A stretch of DNA of 64,000 bases, from assembly GCA_965229695.1 (NCBI GenBank), contig OZ245921.1, forward strand, positions 1,612,001 through 1,676,000. The letters are read 5' to 3'. Source of the DNA: JANSYL01 sp965229695. GTDB lineage: Bacteria; Pseudomonadota; Alphaproteobacteria; Rhodobacterales; Rhodobacteraceae. Shown in pieces: positions 27,801 to 35,889 of the stretch. The notes under the pieces were generated by a model, which was given only the letters and a program-made list of their open reading frames with translations, made no database searches and was not told the DNA's origin. The position numbers and the translations under genes were made by a program. Each line of letters opens with the position of its first letter. Position 1 is the first letter of the stretch.

Positions 27801-28006
27801 TCTGCCGTCACCAGCGCCTCGACCCGCGCGGGTTCTGCGCCCGGATAGGGGGTGGAGATCGTGGCGAAAAGATTGGTGATTGTCGGATCTTCTTGCCGCC
27901 CGATGGAAATCATCGTCGATAACCCGGCAGCGATCACCACCAGCAACGCCAGGGCCACGACCCGAGGTTCGCGCCAAGTGTAGGAGGAGAGACCCAGCCG
28001 CGCCAT
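24851..28006 (-). CDS. RND efflux transporter, inner-membrane subunit
   Basis: The 1051-residue protein has the twofold RND layout: a membrane helix near 15-35, large periplasmic loops and helix bundles at roughly 330-500 and 860-1030. In the fourth helix the proton-relay site reads LLVDAGIVMTDE, with one aspartate where AcrB has two. It probably exports hydrophobic compounds with the adaptor encoded just upstream; the shared TAATG shows translational coupling. No outer-membrane channel gene is nearby. Regulation is probably by the divergent TetR protein. Confidence 0.9.
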   Translation of the reverse strand: MARLGLSSYTWREPRVVALALLVVIAAGLSTMISIGRQEDPTITNLFATISTPYPGAEPARVEALVTAEIEDALREIAEVDVIESTSSTGISIVSVELLETLQEDRIEQVWTEIRDALADAALSFPDGAQDPELDTDGAGAYGAIIALTPAHEGVPLTLTARYAEALADQLRNVPGTKLVDLFGLPEEEITVTLDAARSAALGLTAGQVAAAIADADAKLRAGEVTGAQAEIVVEVQGEIDSLARLRDIVLRDGQGEAALRLADIASIERGPRMPAAELAYQNGIPAILVAAKLEDGLQVDVWANDIRTTLTDYQTGLPGGLAVELIFDQSTYTADRLAEVGGNMALGVGLVVMVLLVTLGLRAAIIVAIILPVVSLASLATMNAMGLPIHQMSVTGMIVALGLLVDAGIVMTDEIARRIRAGVARGAAVSGAVERLTMPLFASTATTALSFTPMILLPGPAGDFVGSIALAVVIMLGWSFVVAITLTPAIAGWILPAQSAGRFANGVPSGPLGRVFAASLRWSVRNPLRSISLALVLPVLGFASLPLLTAQFFPGVDRDQFHIEVDLPPGTALAQTETVVARLDAALLSEPQIESVTWTIGTSAPSFYYNIAGGRDAAPGYAQALIRTRSAEATEAILPDLQRTLPTLAPEAQVLVRGLVQGPPVNAPVELRLVGPELDVLRAEGAELRQLIMGEAAVTLARASITEGAPKLSIDVDEADARRLGLSLGDVARQLESALVGTTGGTLIEGTEDLPVRVRLGGALRADPAVIRDMSILPPNAAARAAEGAFPGVPLSAIADIALVPGEGTITRRNGERANTVQAFLLRGVLPEEALIDIRATLEASGHTLPPGYRLEIGGDSDARSSTLNNLLAPLGLIVTLSIAVVVMTFRSFRLAGVALVVSALSAGLSMLALAVFNYPFGINAIIGLIGSIGVSINAALIIMTALQEDEAAAQGDTQAMADVVMGSSRHIVSTTITTVGGFLPLILAGGGFWPPFAMAVAGGVLLSTVVSFYLTPAAFRLVYARPERPTEADATPAVPCVAPLLQAAE

Positions 28007-29160
28007 TAGAGGCCCCCTTCGGCCAGGCGCACGGTTTCGCCGGGCACAACGCGGTGGGTGCCGTCGGGCAGGATTTGCGTGCCATCTTCGAAACTACCGC
28101 GCACAAAGGCCCGGCCTTGGTCGAGATGCAGGATTTCAGCGGCCTCTAGACCAATGGTTGGCGCATCGCCGTCACTGACGGTCAGCACAACCCAGGTGCC
28201 ACGCGGCCCCTGGCGCAGCGCCGATAGCGGCATCCAAGCGCCCTCAGCCTCCAGGTTCTCTGACAAGATCACCTCACCGGTCGCGCGCGAGGGCGGCGCG
28301 ATATCGTCGGTCAGCTCGAAGAATGCGATACGGCTGCGGGTGGCGGCCTCAAGCTCGGGCGCAAGGTGGTCGAGCCGGGCGGCATAAAGGGCCGTGCCAG
28401 TGTCGATTTCGACGGCAACCCCTGGACTCAACCCGGCGGCAAGCTCCGGGTCGAGGCCGACGCGAAAGCGCGCGGGGCCGGTTTCAAGCAAGGTGACAAC
28501 CGGCACACCAGGCCCAGCGACGGCGCCGGTATCCAGATTGCGCGCGCCGATCCGGCCCGCAAACGGTGCGCGGATTTCGGTTTTCGATAGCCGCACATCC
28601 AGGCTGGCAATCGCAGCGTCAATCTCGGCCATCGACGCCTCAAGCCGGACCAGTTGCAGCGAGGTTTCATCGACGCGCTGCGCGGTCACATGCCCTTCGG
28701 CCAAAAGCGCTTGCTGACGGTCATTGGTGCGGCGGGCCAGTTCGGCCTGAGCCTGCAACGCCGCACGCGAGGCGACAAGGCGGGTACGTTCAGCCGCAAG
28801 CAGTCGCGTGTCGAGACGGGCGATCACGGCACCTTCAGCCACGGCGTCGCCTTCGCGCACCAAAACCTCGGCCAGGGTACCGCCCTCTTCAAAGCCAAGG
28901 GCGGTTTCTTGCGGCGCTTCGAACTGTCCGGTGAAGCGGCGGTCGATGGCAATCGCGCCCTGCATCTCAACCGCGACGGGGGCGACGGTTGCCACAGGTG
29001 CGGGTGGTGGGCTTTCGACCGCTGCCGTGCGAGCCGACAGCACGCCATGGGCGGCCACGCCGATGCCAATCGCGGTGGCCGCAAACCCAAGGGTCAGCGC
29101 CGTGCGGCCAGCGCTAATCAACATGCGCCGCCAAAGGGGGGTTTTTACCGGCTCAGCCAT
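28006..29160 (-). CDS. RND efflux periplasmic adaptor subunit
   Basis: The 384-residue protein has an N-terminal membrane anchor (about 15-42) and the membrane-fusion-protein order of lipoyl half-motif, alpha-helical hairpin (about 115-195), second lipoyl half (KTEIRAPFAGRIG) and beta-barrel. It bridges the RND pump to an outer-membrane channel. Its stop overlaps the pump start by one base. It begins 25 bases from a long palindrome that is the likely TetR operator. Confidence 0.9.
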   Translation of the reverse strand: MAEPVKTPLWRRMLISAGRTALTLGFAATAIGIGVAAHGVLSARTAAVESPPPAPVATVAPVAVEMQGAIAIDRRFTGQFEAPQETALGFEEGGTLAEVLVREGDAVAEGAVIARLDTRLLAAERTRLVASRAALQAQAELARRTNDRQQALLAEGHVTAQRVDETSLQLVRLEASMAEIDAAIASLDVRLSKTEIRAPFAGRIGARNLDTGAVAGPGVPVVTLLETGPARFRVGLDPELAAGLSPGVAVEIDTGTALYAARLDHLAPELEAATRSRIAFFELTDDIAPPSRATGEVILSENLEAEGAWMPLSALRQGPRGTWVVLTVSDGDAPTIGLEAAEILHLDQGRAFVRGSFEDGTQILPDGTHRVVPGETVRLAEGGL

Positions 29161-29184
29161 GCTACACTCCGCTTGTCCCTTGTG

Positions 29185-29222
29185 AAGTTAGTGTCACTCA
29201 CATATGTAAGTGTTGCTAACTT
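29185..29222. promoter_or_regulatory. 38-bp palindromic operator between the RND operon and tetR
   Basis: The outer arms AAGTTAG and CTAACTT match perfectly, an inner CACT/AGTG quartet also pairs (with three mismatches between), and the centre ACATATGT is itself palindromic. It lies between two divergent genes, 24 bases from the adaptor ATG. This is the arrangement expected for a TetR-family repressor binding a local operator and controlling both directions. Confidence 0.75.
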
Positions 29223-29251
29223 CGTCAAAGAAAAAGTTGCCCTTGGGTAAA

Positions 29252-29872
29252 GTGAATGAGCCTAACCCCTTGATAGAAGAAAAGAAAAAATATCATCACG
29301 GCGACCTGAAAGAGCAGTTGCTAGAAGCCGTGCGCCAGTTGATCGAAGAACATGGCCCCGATGGATTCAAGATCGCCGAGGCCTGCCGCCTGGCCGGTGT
29401 CAGCACTGCGGCGCCCTATAAACACTTCAAGGACCGGCAGGATATTCTGCATGGTGTGGTGATGTCGGCCATGGCCCGGATGGGTGAGGCGATGCAGGCC
29501 GCCGCTGATGCCTACCCGGCGGGCGATCCGCGCCGCATTGTGGCGCTGGGCAAGTCTTACACCGAGTTTGCGCAGCGCGAGCCCGGCGTTTTCACGCTGA
29601 TGTTTGGTTTGGCCAGCAACCACGCCGAGGATCCCGAGATGACCGCCGAAGGGCAGAAGAAATTTGCCATTGTCACACAGGTTGTGGCCGAGCATCTGGG
29701 CCGCGCGCCCGATGACCCCGAGGTGACGGGCCGCGCCTATGCCTTATGGTGCGCGGTCCACGGGCATTCCTTCCTGCGCCTGGATGGAAAGGCGGAAAAC
29801 ACCAAGGTTCAGATCGACGAAGACCAGTATCTTTATCTTGTCGGTCGGGCGTTTTTGCCACCGCAGGACTAG
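29252..29872 (+). CDS. TetR family transcriptional regulator
   Basis: The 206-residue protein has an N-terminal TetR DNA-binding domain (HHGDLKEQLLEAV ... helix-turn-helix IAEACRLAGVSTAAPYKHF, 41-59) and a helical ligand domain related to the WHG/TetR_C family. I start at GTG 29252. A GTG at 29210 is also in frame, but it lies inside the operator palindrome. It probably represses the divergent RND operon and itself. Its TAG stop overlaps the arsJ stop on the other strand within a shared CTAG. Confidence 0.85.
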   Translation: MNEPNPLIEEKKKYHHGDLKEQLLEAVRQLIEEHGPDGFKIAEACRLAGVSTAAPYKHFKDRQDILHGVVMSAMARMGEAMQAAADAYPAGDPRRIVALGKSYTEFAQREPGVFTLMFGLASNHAEDPEMTAEGQKKFAIVTQVVAEHLGRAPDDPEVTGRAYALWCAVHGHSFLRLDGKAENTKVQIDEDQYLYLVGRAFLPPQD

Positions 29873-31134
29873 GCCAAGGCTGGCTCGGGCCGCAGGCGGG
29901 CCGAAAACAGGCTGGCCAGGACCAGAAACACTGCCGCCGTCGCCAGGCAAAGCGGCAATCCCCCGATCTGATAACTCAGCCCCGACATCAGCGTCCCCAA
30001 CAATCGCCCAGCGGCGTTGGCCATGTAATAGAACCCCACATCCATCGTGACCCGTTCATCCCGCGTAAAGGTCAGGATCAGATAGGAATGCAGGGCCGAA
30101 TTCACGGCGAAAACCCCTCCAAACACCAACAGTCCCAGAACCACAGTTCCGGTCAGCCAAGGCGCAGGGTCGCCCGCCGCCCAAACCATTGCCGCCAGCA
30201 GCGCCGGCAGGATCGCAAGCGCTCCCGCCCAAACACGCGCGGCAGCGATCAGCTCGGATTCGGGCCGGGATTGGGCGCGCAAAAGCTTGGGCGCGCTGGC
30301 CTGAACCGCGCCGTATAATATCACCCAAACCGCCATGAAGGTGCCGATCATGAAAAACGCCGCACGGTTCCCAGCAACGCTACCATCCGACAGCACGGCG
30401 TAGAAATAGATCGGGATGCCAACCACGAACCAAACATCGCGGGCGCCGAACAGAAACACGCGCGCCGCGCTCAGCCAATTGACGTTTGGGTTCTTAGAAA
30501 ACACCTCCCGAAATTTGGCATCCTTGCGCCCGCGCGGCAGGCCGCTTGGCATCCGCAGGGCCACGGCTGCCAGGATGACGGTCAGGACCACCGCCATGCC
30601 CAGGATCGCCGGGATGAACCCGACCAATGCCAAAGCCGCCGCGCCCAACAGGAACCCTAGCCCTTTCACCGCGTTCTTCGAACCCGTCAGGATGGCGACC
30701 CAGCGAAACAGCGACCCGTCCCCTTTGGGTGCCAGCAGCTTCACTGCTGATTTCGACGACATCTTGGCCAGGTCTTTGGCCACGCCTGACAGGCCCTGCA
30801 CGAGCATCACAAACACGACTGAGGCCGCGATGGTCCAGCTGGGGTCCAGTTGCGTCAGCGCCAAAAGCGCCACGATCTGCAAGGCCAGCCCGGCATAAAG
30901 GGTTGAGGTCAAGCCAAACCGCGCCGCGATCCACCCGGCGCTGAGGTTGGTGATGATCCCCGCGACCTCGTAAAGGATGAACAGATAGGCCAATTGCACC
31001 GGCGAAAAGCCCAGCGTGTGAAAGTGCAGCAGCACCAGCATACGCAGGGCGCCATCGGTCAGCATGAATGCCCAATAGGCCGCGGTCACCGCGATATAGG
31101 CGCCAAACCCCTCTGGCCGGTCGGTTTGGCTCAC
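29869..31134 (-). CDS. arsJ: organoarsenical efflux MFS transporter ArsJ
   Basis: The 421-residue, roughly 12-helix MFS protein matches ArsJ: the N-terminal AAYWAFMLTDGALRMLVLLHF and the cytoplasmic KDLAKMSSKSAVKLLAPK are characteristic. ArsJ exports 1-arseno-3-phosphoglycerate, which GAPDH makes from arsenate. The GAPDH gene directly upstream overlaps by four bases, which supports the call strongly. It is the last gene of the arsenic operon. Confidence 0.92.
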   Translation of the reverse strand: MSQTDRPEGFGAYIAVTAAYWAFMLTDGALRMLVLLHFHTLGFSPVQLAYLFILYEVAGIITNLSAGWIAARFGLTSTLYAGLALQIVALLALTQLDPSWTIAASVVFVMLVQGLSGVAKDLAKMSSKSAVKLLAPKGDGSLFRWVAILTGSKNAVKGLGFLLGAAALALVGFIPAILGMAVVLTVILAAVALRMPSGLPRGRKDAKFREVFSKNPNVNWLSAARVFLFGARDVWFVVGIPIYFYAVLSDGSVAGNRAAFFMIGTFMAVWVILYGAVQASAPKLLRAQSRPESELIAAARVWAGALAILPALLAAMVWAAGDPAPWLTGTVVLGLLVFGGVFAVNSALHSYLILTFTRDERVTMDVGFYYMANAAGRLLGTLMSGLSYQIGGLPLCLATAAVFLVLASLFSARLRPEPALA

Positions 31135-32129
31135 GGGTTTGCGCCGACCATCAGGGCCACATCGACCAGACGATGCGCATAGCCCATCTCATTGTCGTAC
31201 CAGGCGTAGATTTTCACCTGGGTGCCGTTGATCACCATGGTCGATAGCGCATCGACAATGCCCGAGCGCGTGTCGTTGGTGTAATCGGCGCTGACCAGGG
31301 GGCGGGTTTCATAGCCCAGAATGCCTCTGAGCGGCCCGTTTGCGGCAGCTTCGAATAGGGCGTTGACCTCCTCCGCCGTGGTCTCGCGCTGCACCTCGAA
31401 CACGCAATCGGTGATCGAGGCGTTCAGGAGCGGCACGCGCACCGCATGGCCATTAAGCTTGCCGGTCAATTCCGGATAAATCAGCGTGATCGCCATGGCG
31501 CTGCCGGTGGTGGTTGGGATCAGCGAATTCAGCGCTGACCGCGCGCGGCGCAGATCCTTGGCGGGGCGGTCGACGATGGTTTGGGTGTTGGTCACGTCAT
31601 GGATCGTGGTGATCGAGCCATGTTTGATGCCGAGGTTTTCATGGATCACCTTGACCACCGGGGCCAGGCAATTGGTGGTGCAGCTCGCCGCCGTGACGAT
31701 GCGATGCTGGTCGCGGTCATAGATATCGTGGTTCACGCCATAGACGATATTCGCCGCGCCGCCATCTTTGACCGGGGCCGACACAACGACCCGCTTCACC
31801 CCCGCCGCAAAATAGGGGGCAAGCTTGGCCTCGGTCTTGAAAACGCCGGTGCAGTCGATAACCACATCCACCCCCTTCAGCGGCAGCTTGGCAGGGTCGC
31901 GTTCGCAAAAGACCGGCAACCGCGTGCCATCAATGGAAATCGAGGTGTCATCAGCGGCAAATTCCGCCGGCCAGCGCCCGTGCACGGTATCGAATTCCAG
32001 CAAATGCGCGTGCATCGCCGGGTCACCCACCGCGTCGTTCAGCCAAGCAATCTTGGCCCCTTTTTCCAGCAGAGGGCGCAGGGCGAGTTTTCCGATCCGG
32101 CCAAGGCCATTCAGGGCATAGGTGGTCAT
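31131..32129 (-). CDS. arsenate-operon glyceraldehyde-3-phosphate dehydrogenase
   Basis: The 332-residue enzyme is a GAPDH paralogue dedicated to arsenate resistance. The catalytic pair is C150 (ASCTTNC) and H177 (TTIHDVT), and the N-terminal NAD site is NGLGRIGK (7-14). In this context it would use arsenate in place of phosphate to form 1-arseno-3-phosphoglycerate for ArsJ. It overlaps the fusion gene upstream and arsJ downstream by four bases each, so all three are translationally coupled. Confidence 0.93.
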   Translation of the reverse strand: MTTYALNGLGRIGKLALRPLLEKGAKIAWLNDAVGDPAMHAHLLEFDTVHGRWPAEFAADDTSISIDGTRLPVFCERDPAKLPLKGVDVVIDCTGVFKTEAKLAPYFAAGVKRVVVSAPVKDGGAANIVYGVNHDIYDRDQHRIVTAASCTTNCLAPVVKVIHENLGIKHGSITTIHDVTNTQTIVDRPAKDLRRARSALNSLIPTTTGSAMAITLIYPELTGKLNGHAVRVPLLNASITDCVFEVQRETTAEEVNALFEAAANGPLRGILGYETRPLVSADYTNDTRSGIVDALSTMVINGTQVKIYAWYDNEMGYAHRLVDVALMVGANP

Positions 32130-32968
32130 GCAGGTTCTTCCTGTCTTGCGATATCATCCAAAGCGTTTTGCAGCGAAATCCGATCTAACGTGTCGAACGG
32201 CAGGGCGGTGAAGGCCATGATCCGATGGCGCAACATGCCGTAAGCCTGCTGAAAGGCGAGCATCCGTTCCGCTTCCTCACCGGTGGCTTTGACGGGGTCC
32301 GGCGTGCTCCAATGCGCGCTGAGCGGTTGGCCCTGCCAGGTCGGGCATTCTTCATTTGCCGCTTGGTCGCAAACCGTGAAGACAAAATCGAAATCGGGGG
32401 CGTCTTCGGCTTGATAAACAGCGATGTTCTTTGACTGCAGCGGCGTGATGTCATGGCCTTTTGATTGCAGCATCTGCACCGCAAGCGGGTTCAGCTCCGA
32501 TGTGGGCCGCGTGCCCGCGGAATGGGCGGTGAATTTATCCCCCGCCTCGTGCCGCAGGATCGATTCCGCGAAAATCGACCGGGCCGAATTGCCGGTGCAA
32601 ATGAATAAGACGCTATAGGGTTGGTCCGTCATGGCCTTGGCCTCCGCTGGTTGGCTCTCTCTTCCAAACGCGTCTGGGACAAGATCGGGGCGGCCCCGGC
32701 ACTCGGCCCATAAATCATCGGTCAATCCGCGCAACCCAACCAGATTGGCGCCATATCGAAGGGAGGTTCCCTGCCGCTGCTGGGCGATCAACCCAACGCG
32801 CTGCAACTGCGCCAGATAGGCCGACAAGGTGCCGGGCTTAAGCGCAAGGGCTGTGGCGATTTCACCGGCCGGAACCAAATCAGGATAGCGCCGTAGAAGC
32901 AGCCGCAGCACCGACAGGCGCTGCGGGTGGCTGAGGGCGGAAAACCGATCTGTTAGCTCTATTTCCAT
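32126..32968 (-). CDS. ArsR-type regulator fused to ArsC-type arsenate reductase
   Basis: The 280-residue protein joins two domains. Residues 1-90 are an ArsR/SmtB winged helix (helix-turn-helix at about 34-58). Residues 118-275 are a low-molecular-weight phosphatase-type ArsC with the C124-x5-R130 loop, D224 (STPDP) and two further cysteines C200 and C208. The regulator part has only C90, so the usual paired-cysteine arsenite site is missing. The ATG at 32968 fits the family; 36 in-frame codons upstream do not. It heads the ars operon. Confidence 0.9.
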   Translation of the reverse strand: MEIELTDRFSALSHPQRLSVLRLLLRRYPDLVPAGEIATALALKPGTLSAYLAQLQRVGLIAQQRQGTSLRYGANLVGLRGLTDDLWAECRGRPDLVPDAFGRESQPAEAKAMTDQPYSVLFICTGNSARSIFAESILRHEAGDKFTAHSAGTRPTSELNPLAVQMLQSKGHDITPLQSKNIAVYQAEDAPDFDFVFTVCDQAANEECPTWQGQPLSAHWSTPDPVKATGEEAERMLAFQQAYGMLRHRIMAFTALPFDTLDRISLQNALDDIARQEEPA

Positions 32969-33005
32969 AATTTGCAAAAATACAAAATAATGAGTCGATG
33001 CAAGC
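32969..33005 (-). promoter_or_regulatory. AT-rich promoter and operator region of the ars operon
   Basis: Immediately upstream of the fusion gene is a markedly AT-rich segment (TTTGCAAAAATACAAA and ATAAT blocks) in otherwise GC-rich DNA. A TTGCAT lies at about 32997-33002 on the minus strand and could be a -35. ArsR proteins bind AT-rich dyads at such places. The exact -10 and operator cannot be fixed by eye. Confidence 0.4.
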
Positions 33006-33070
33006 CCTTTCTCACCCGATCCTTGGAAAACCCCGCGCCGTTTCGGCCCCTTTGCAAAGACGCCAATTCC

Positions 33071-33085
33071 TGACACAAGAGCTCA
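33071..33085 (+). promoter_or_regulatory. TGA-N9-TCA box upstream of the iron permease
   Basis: TGA at 33071-33073 and TCA at 33083-33085 are nine bases apart and flanked by C and G, giving CTGA-N9-TCAG. It ends 15 bases before the permease ATG. The form resembles RirA/iron-rhodo-box type iron operators known in alphaproteobacteria. The matching box before the binding-protein gene makes chance less likely. Confidence 0.5.
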
Positions 33086-33100
33086 GTTATTCCGGCGCGC

Positions 33101-34783
33101 ATGAACCATATGTCCTCTGCCACAAGAAAAGCTCAAAGCAGGCGGCTTAGTACCCTTGCGTGGATCGTTGCCGCATTGTGCATCTTGCCGATGCTGGCGG
33201 TGGTCTTGGCGGCGCTGACCGGTGGCGTCGACGTGGTGGCGAGCCTGTGGGGCAGTGTCCTGCCCCGCTATATCGGCAACACGGCAGCACTGGTTGCCAT
33301 TGTCGGTATTGGTACAGCGATCATTGGCACCGGAACCGCTTGGCTGGTGACCGCCACCCGCTTTCCCGGGCGCAAGATCCTGGAAATCGCGCTGGCGCTG
33401 CCCTTGGCCTATCCGGCCTATGTACTGGCTTATGCCTATACCGATTTCTTGGACCATCCCGGCTGGGTACAAACCACCCTGCGCGATCTGACCGGATGGG
33501 GACCGCGCGATTATTGGTTCCCGGAAATCCGTTCGCTGGGCGGGGCGGCGGCGATGCTGACCTTCGTGCTTTACCCTTATGTCTACTTGCTGGCCCGCGC
33601 CGCGTTCTTGCAGCAATCGGCCACCGCCTATATCGCCGCCCGCACGCTCGGCCATGGGCCGTGGAGCGCGTTTTTCCGCGTCTCGCTGCCCATTGCGCGC
33701 CCGGCCATCGCAGGTGGCACATTGCTGGCGATTATGGAAACATTGGCCGATTACGGAACCGTCTCCTATTTCGCTGTACAGACCTTCGCCACCGGTATTT
33801 ATCAAAGCTGGTTTGCCTTTTTCGATCGGGCCGCAGCGGCGCAACTGGCCCTGTGTCTTTTGATCGTGGCGCTGATCTTTGCCGCGATGGAGCGGGCGCA
33901 GCGCCGCAAACAACGCCACCACGATGCGGGCCGCCGGTTTGAAACCATGCAGCCGGTCGAGCTGCGCGGGAAAGCTGCCTTTGGTGCGATCCTATTCTGC
34001 GGTTTGCCGGTGCTTTGCGGGTTCCTTCTGCCCACCTTCCTGCTGGTCACGATGGGCTGGGGATCGGGGCAGATCATGCTGTCGCCGCGCTATTTGAATT
34101 TCTTGCAACATTCGCTGCTGCTGGCCTCCATCGCGGCGGTCTTCACGGTGGGGGCCGCGATTGCGCTTGGCTTCAACGCACGGCTGCATCCAACCCGCTC
34201 GGCCCAGGCCACGCTGCGCATCGCAGGCGTGGGCTATGCGGTGCCGGGTGGGGTGATTGCAGTTGGTCTGCTTGTGCCCTTTGCCGGCCTCGACAATGCC
34301 ATCGACGCGTTTATGGAGGCGAATTTCGGCATCGATACCGGGCTTTTGATCACCGGCTCGATCTGGCTGATGATCATCGCCTATATGGTCCGGTTCATGG
34401 CCGCCGCCTTGAACACCTATGAATCCGGCCTGTCGACGGTGAACCCAAATATGGATGCCGTTGCCCGCACCCTGGGGCACGAGCCGGTGTCGATGCTGCG
34501 CCGCGTGCATCTGCCGATCATCAGCCCTTCGGTCTTTACCGCGCTGCTGATCGTCTTTGTCGATGTGATGAAGGAATTGCCCGCCACCCTGATCCTGCGC
34601 CCGTTCAACTTTGACACCCTGGCGGTGCAAGCGCATCGGCTTGCGGCGGATGAGCGGCTGCATGAGGCGGCGGTGCCCAGCCTGGTGATCGGGGCGGTTG
34701 GCCTATTGCCCGTCGCGCTGCTTTGCTGGGGGATCGGACGCGACCGCCACCGCCAGCGCATGACCGCGCCGCAAGCAACCTAG
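33101..34783 (+). CDS. ferric-iron ABC transporter permease (FbpB type)
   Basis: The 560-residue protein is a duplicated permease with two sets of about six membrane helices. Each half carries an EAA-type coupling loop (AARTLGHGPWSAFFRVSLPIARPAI near 184-208, and AVARTLGHEPVSMLRRVHLPIISPS near 451-475). This is the architecture of FbpB/SfuB iron permeases. It is convergent with the binding-protein gene. No ATPase gene is in the cluster, so the FbpC partner must be elsewhere. The start ATG lacks a clear ribosome site; ATG 33110 is an alternative. Confidence 0.9.
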   Translation: MNHMSSATRKAQSRRLSTLAWIVAALCILPMLAVVLAALTGGVDVVASLWGSVLPRYIGNTAALVAIVGIGTAIIGTGTAWLVTATRFPGRKILEIALALPLAYPAYVLAYAYTDFLDHPGWVQTTLRDLTGWGPRDYWFPEIRSLGGAAAMLTFVLYPYVYLLARAAFLQQSATAYIAARTLGHGPWSAFFRVSLPIARPAIAGGTLLAIMETLADYGTVSYFAVQTFATGIYQSWFAFFDRAAAAQLALCLLIVALIFAAMERAQRRKQRHHDAGRRFETMQPVELRGKAAFGAILFCGLPVLCGFLLPTFLLVTMGWGSGQIMLSPRYLNFLQHSLLLASIAAVFTVGAAIALGFNARLHPTRSAQATLRIAGVGYAVPGGVIAVGLLVPFAGLDNAIDAFMEANFGIDTGLLITGSIWLMIIAYMVRFMAAALNTYESGLSTVNPNMDAVARTLGHEPVSMLRRVHLPIISPSVFTALLIVFVDVMKELPATLILRPFNFDTLAVQAHRLAADERLHEAAVPSLVIGAVGLLPVALLCWGIGRDRHRQRMTAPQAT

Positions 34784-34796
34784 CGCCAAAGCAAAA

Positions 34797-34818
34797 CGGG
34801 CGCCCCGAAAGGCGCCCG
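34797..34818 (-). terminator. terminator of the iron-binding protein gene
   Basis: CGGGCGCC (34797-34804) pairs with GGCGCCCG (34811-34818) around a six-base loop. On the minus strand the stem is followed by a UUUU-rich stretch, so it suits the binding-protein gene. It also lies 13 bases after the convergent permease stop and may slow transcription in that direction. Confidence 0.7.
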
Positions 34819-34840
34819 CTGTCACAAGATCAGCTGGGGC

Positions 34841-35857
34841 TTATTGCCAGCCAGCGGCGTTCAGCACTTCCTGCGCGGTCGAGACGTTATCGGCAATCTC
34901 GGACAGGTCGATCACATCGGGGCGAAAGATACCCAAAGACGCGACCGATGGGCTGAGGCCGACACCAGGCACGGCCGGATATTCATCATTCCCGGCCGAG
35001 AAATACTGCTGCGCTTGGTCGGAAGCGAGGTATTCCAGGAACAGGATCGCGTTTTCGCGGTTCGGCGCATGGGCTGCGACACCACCACCGGAGATGTTCA
35101 TATGCGCACCCAGATCATTCTGGTTCGGGAACACCCAGCCAATCATGTCCAGATCATCCGAAACACCATCCACCGGACGGCGCACGGCGCGACCGAAGTA
35201 ATAGGTGTTGGACATCGCGATATCGCATTCGCCCGAAACGATACCGCGCAGCTGGTCGGTATCGCCACCCTGTGGGTCGCGGGCAAAGTTGGCGACAACG
35301 GCTTCAGCCCATTCTGCCACGGCCTCTTCCCCCAGATGGGCGATTAGGGCGGCGGTGATGTTCTGGGTGTAGACGTTCGAAGACGACCGGATACAAACCA
35401 TGCCCTCATATTCAGGGTTGGCCAGGTCTTGATAGGTCTGGGGTGGGTTTTCGACATCGTTGCGGTCGTAGAACAAGATGCGCGCACGCTGCGAAAAGCC
35501 GAACCAGTGGTTTTCATCATCCTGCAAGAAAGCCGGGATGCGCTGTTCCAAAACCGCGCTTTCGATGGGCTGCAACAGGCCCATATCCTCGGCGCGGGCC
35601 AGGCGGGTGGTGTCGACCGTCATCAGAATGTCCGCAGGGGAGTTATCGCCTTCGGCTTGCATACGGGCCAGAAGCTCATCGGCGTTGCCTTCGATCCGGT
35701 TGATCGTGATCCCCGTCATCTCGGTGAAATCAGAATAAAGCCGTTCGTCTGTGTCGTAATGGCGCGAGGAATACAGGTTCAACTCCTGCGCCTGGGCGGC
35801 GGTCAGGGTCGAAGCGGCGATTGCGGTGCCCAGAAGGGCAGCCAAAGTGCGGGTCAT
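34841..35857 (-). CDS. ferric-iron ABC transporter substrate-binding protein (FbpA type)
   Basis: The 338-residue protein has a signal peptide ending near AQAQ (23-24) and is periplasmic. The mature part begins LNLYSSRHYDTDERLY, typical of FbpA/FutA, and SNTYYFG carries the adjacent tyrosines that bind ferric iron. The ATG at 35857 follows GGGAG; further in-frame codons upstream do not fit a signal peptide. It faces its permease, separated by a hairpin terminator, and has an iron-type box 32 bases upstream. Confidence 0.92.
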   Translation of the reverse strand: MTRTLAALLGTAIAASTLTAAQAQELNLYSSRHYDTDERLYSDFTEMTGITINRIEGNADELLARMQAEGDNSPADILMTVDTTRLARAEDMGLLQPIESAVLEQRIPAFLQDDENHWFGFSQRARILFYDRNDVENPPQTYQDLANPEYEGMVCIRSSSNVYTQNITAALIAHLGEEAVAEWAEAVVANFARDPQGGDTDQLRGIVSGECDIAMSNTYYFGRAVRRPVDGVSDDLDMIGWVFPNQNDLGAHMNISGGGVAAHAPNRENAILFLEYLASDQAQQYFSAGNDEYPAVPGVGLSPSVASLGIFRPDVIDLSEIADNVSTAQEVLNAAGWQ

Positions 35858-35889
35858 GGGAAGCTCCCTGAAACGAAAAGATGTATACC

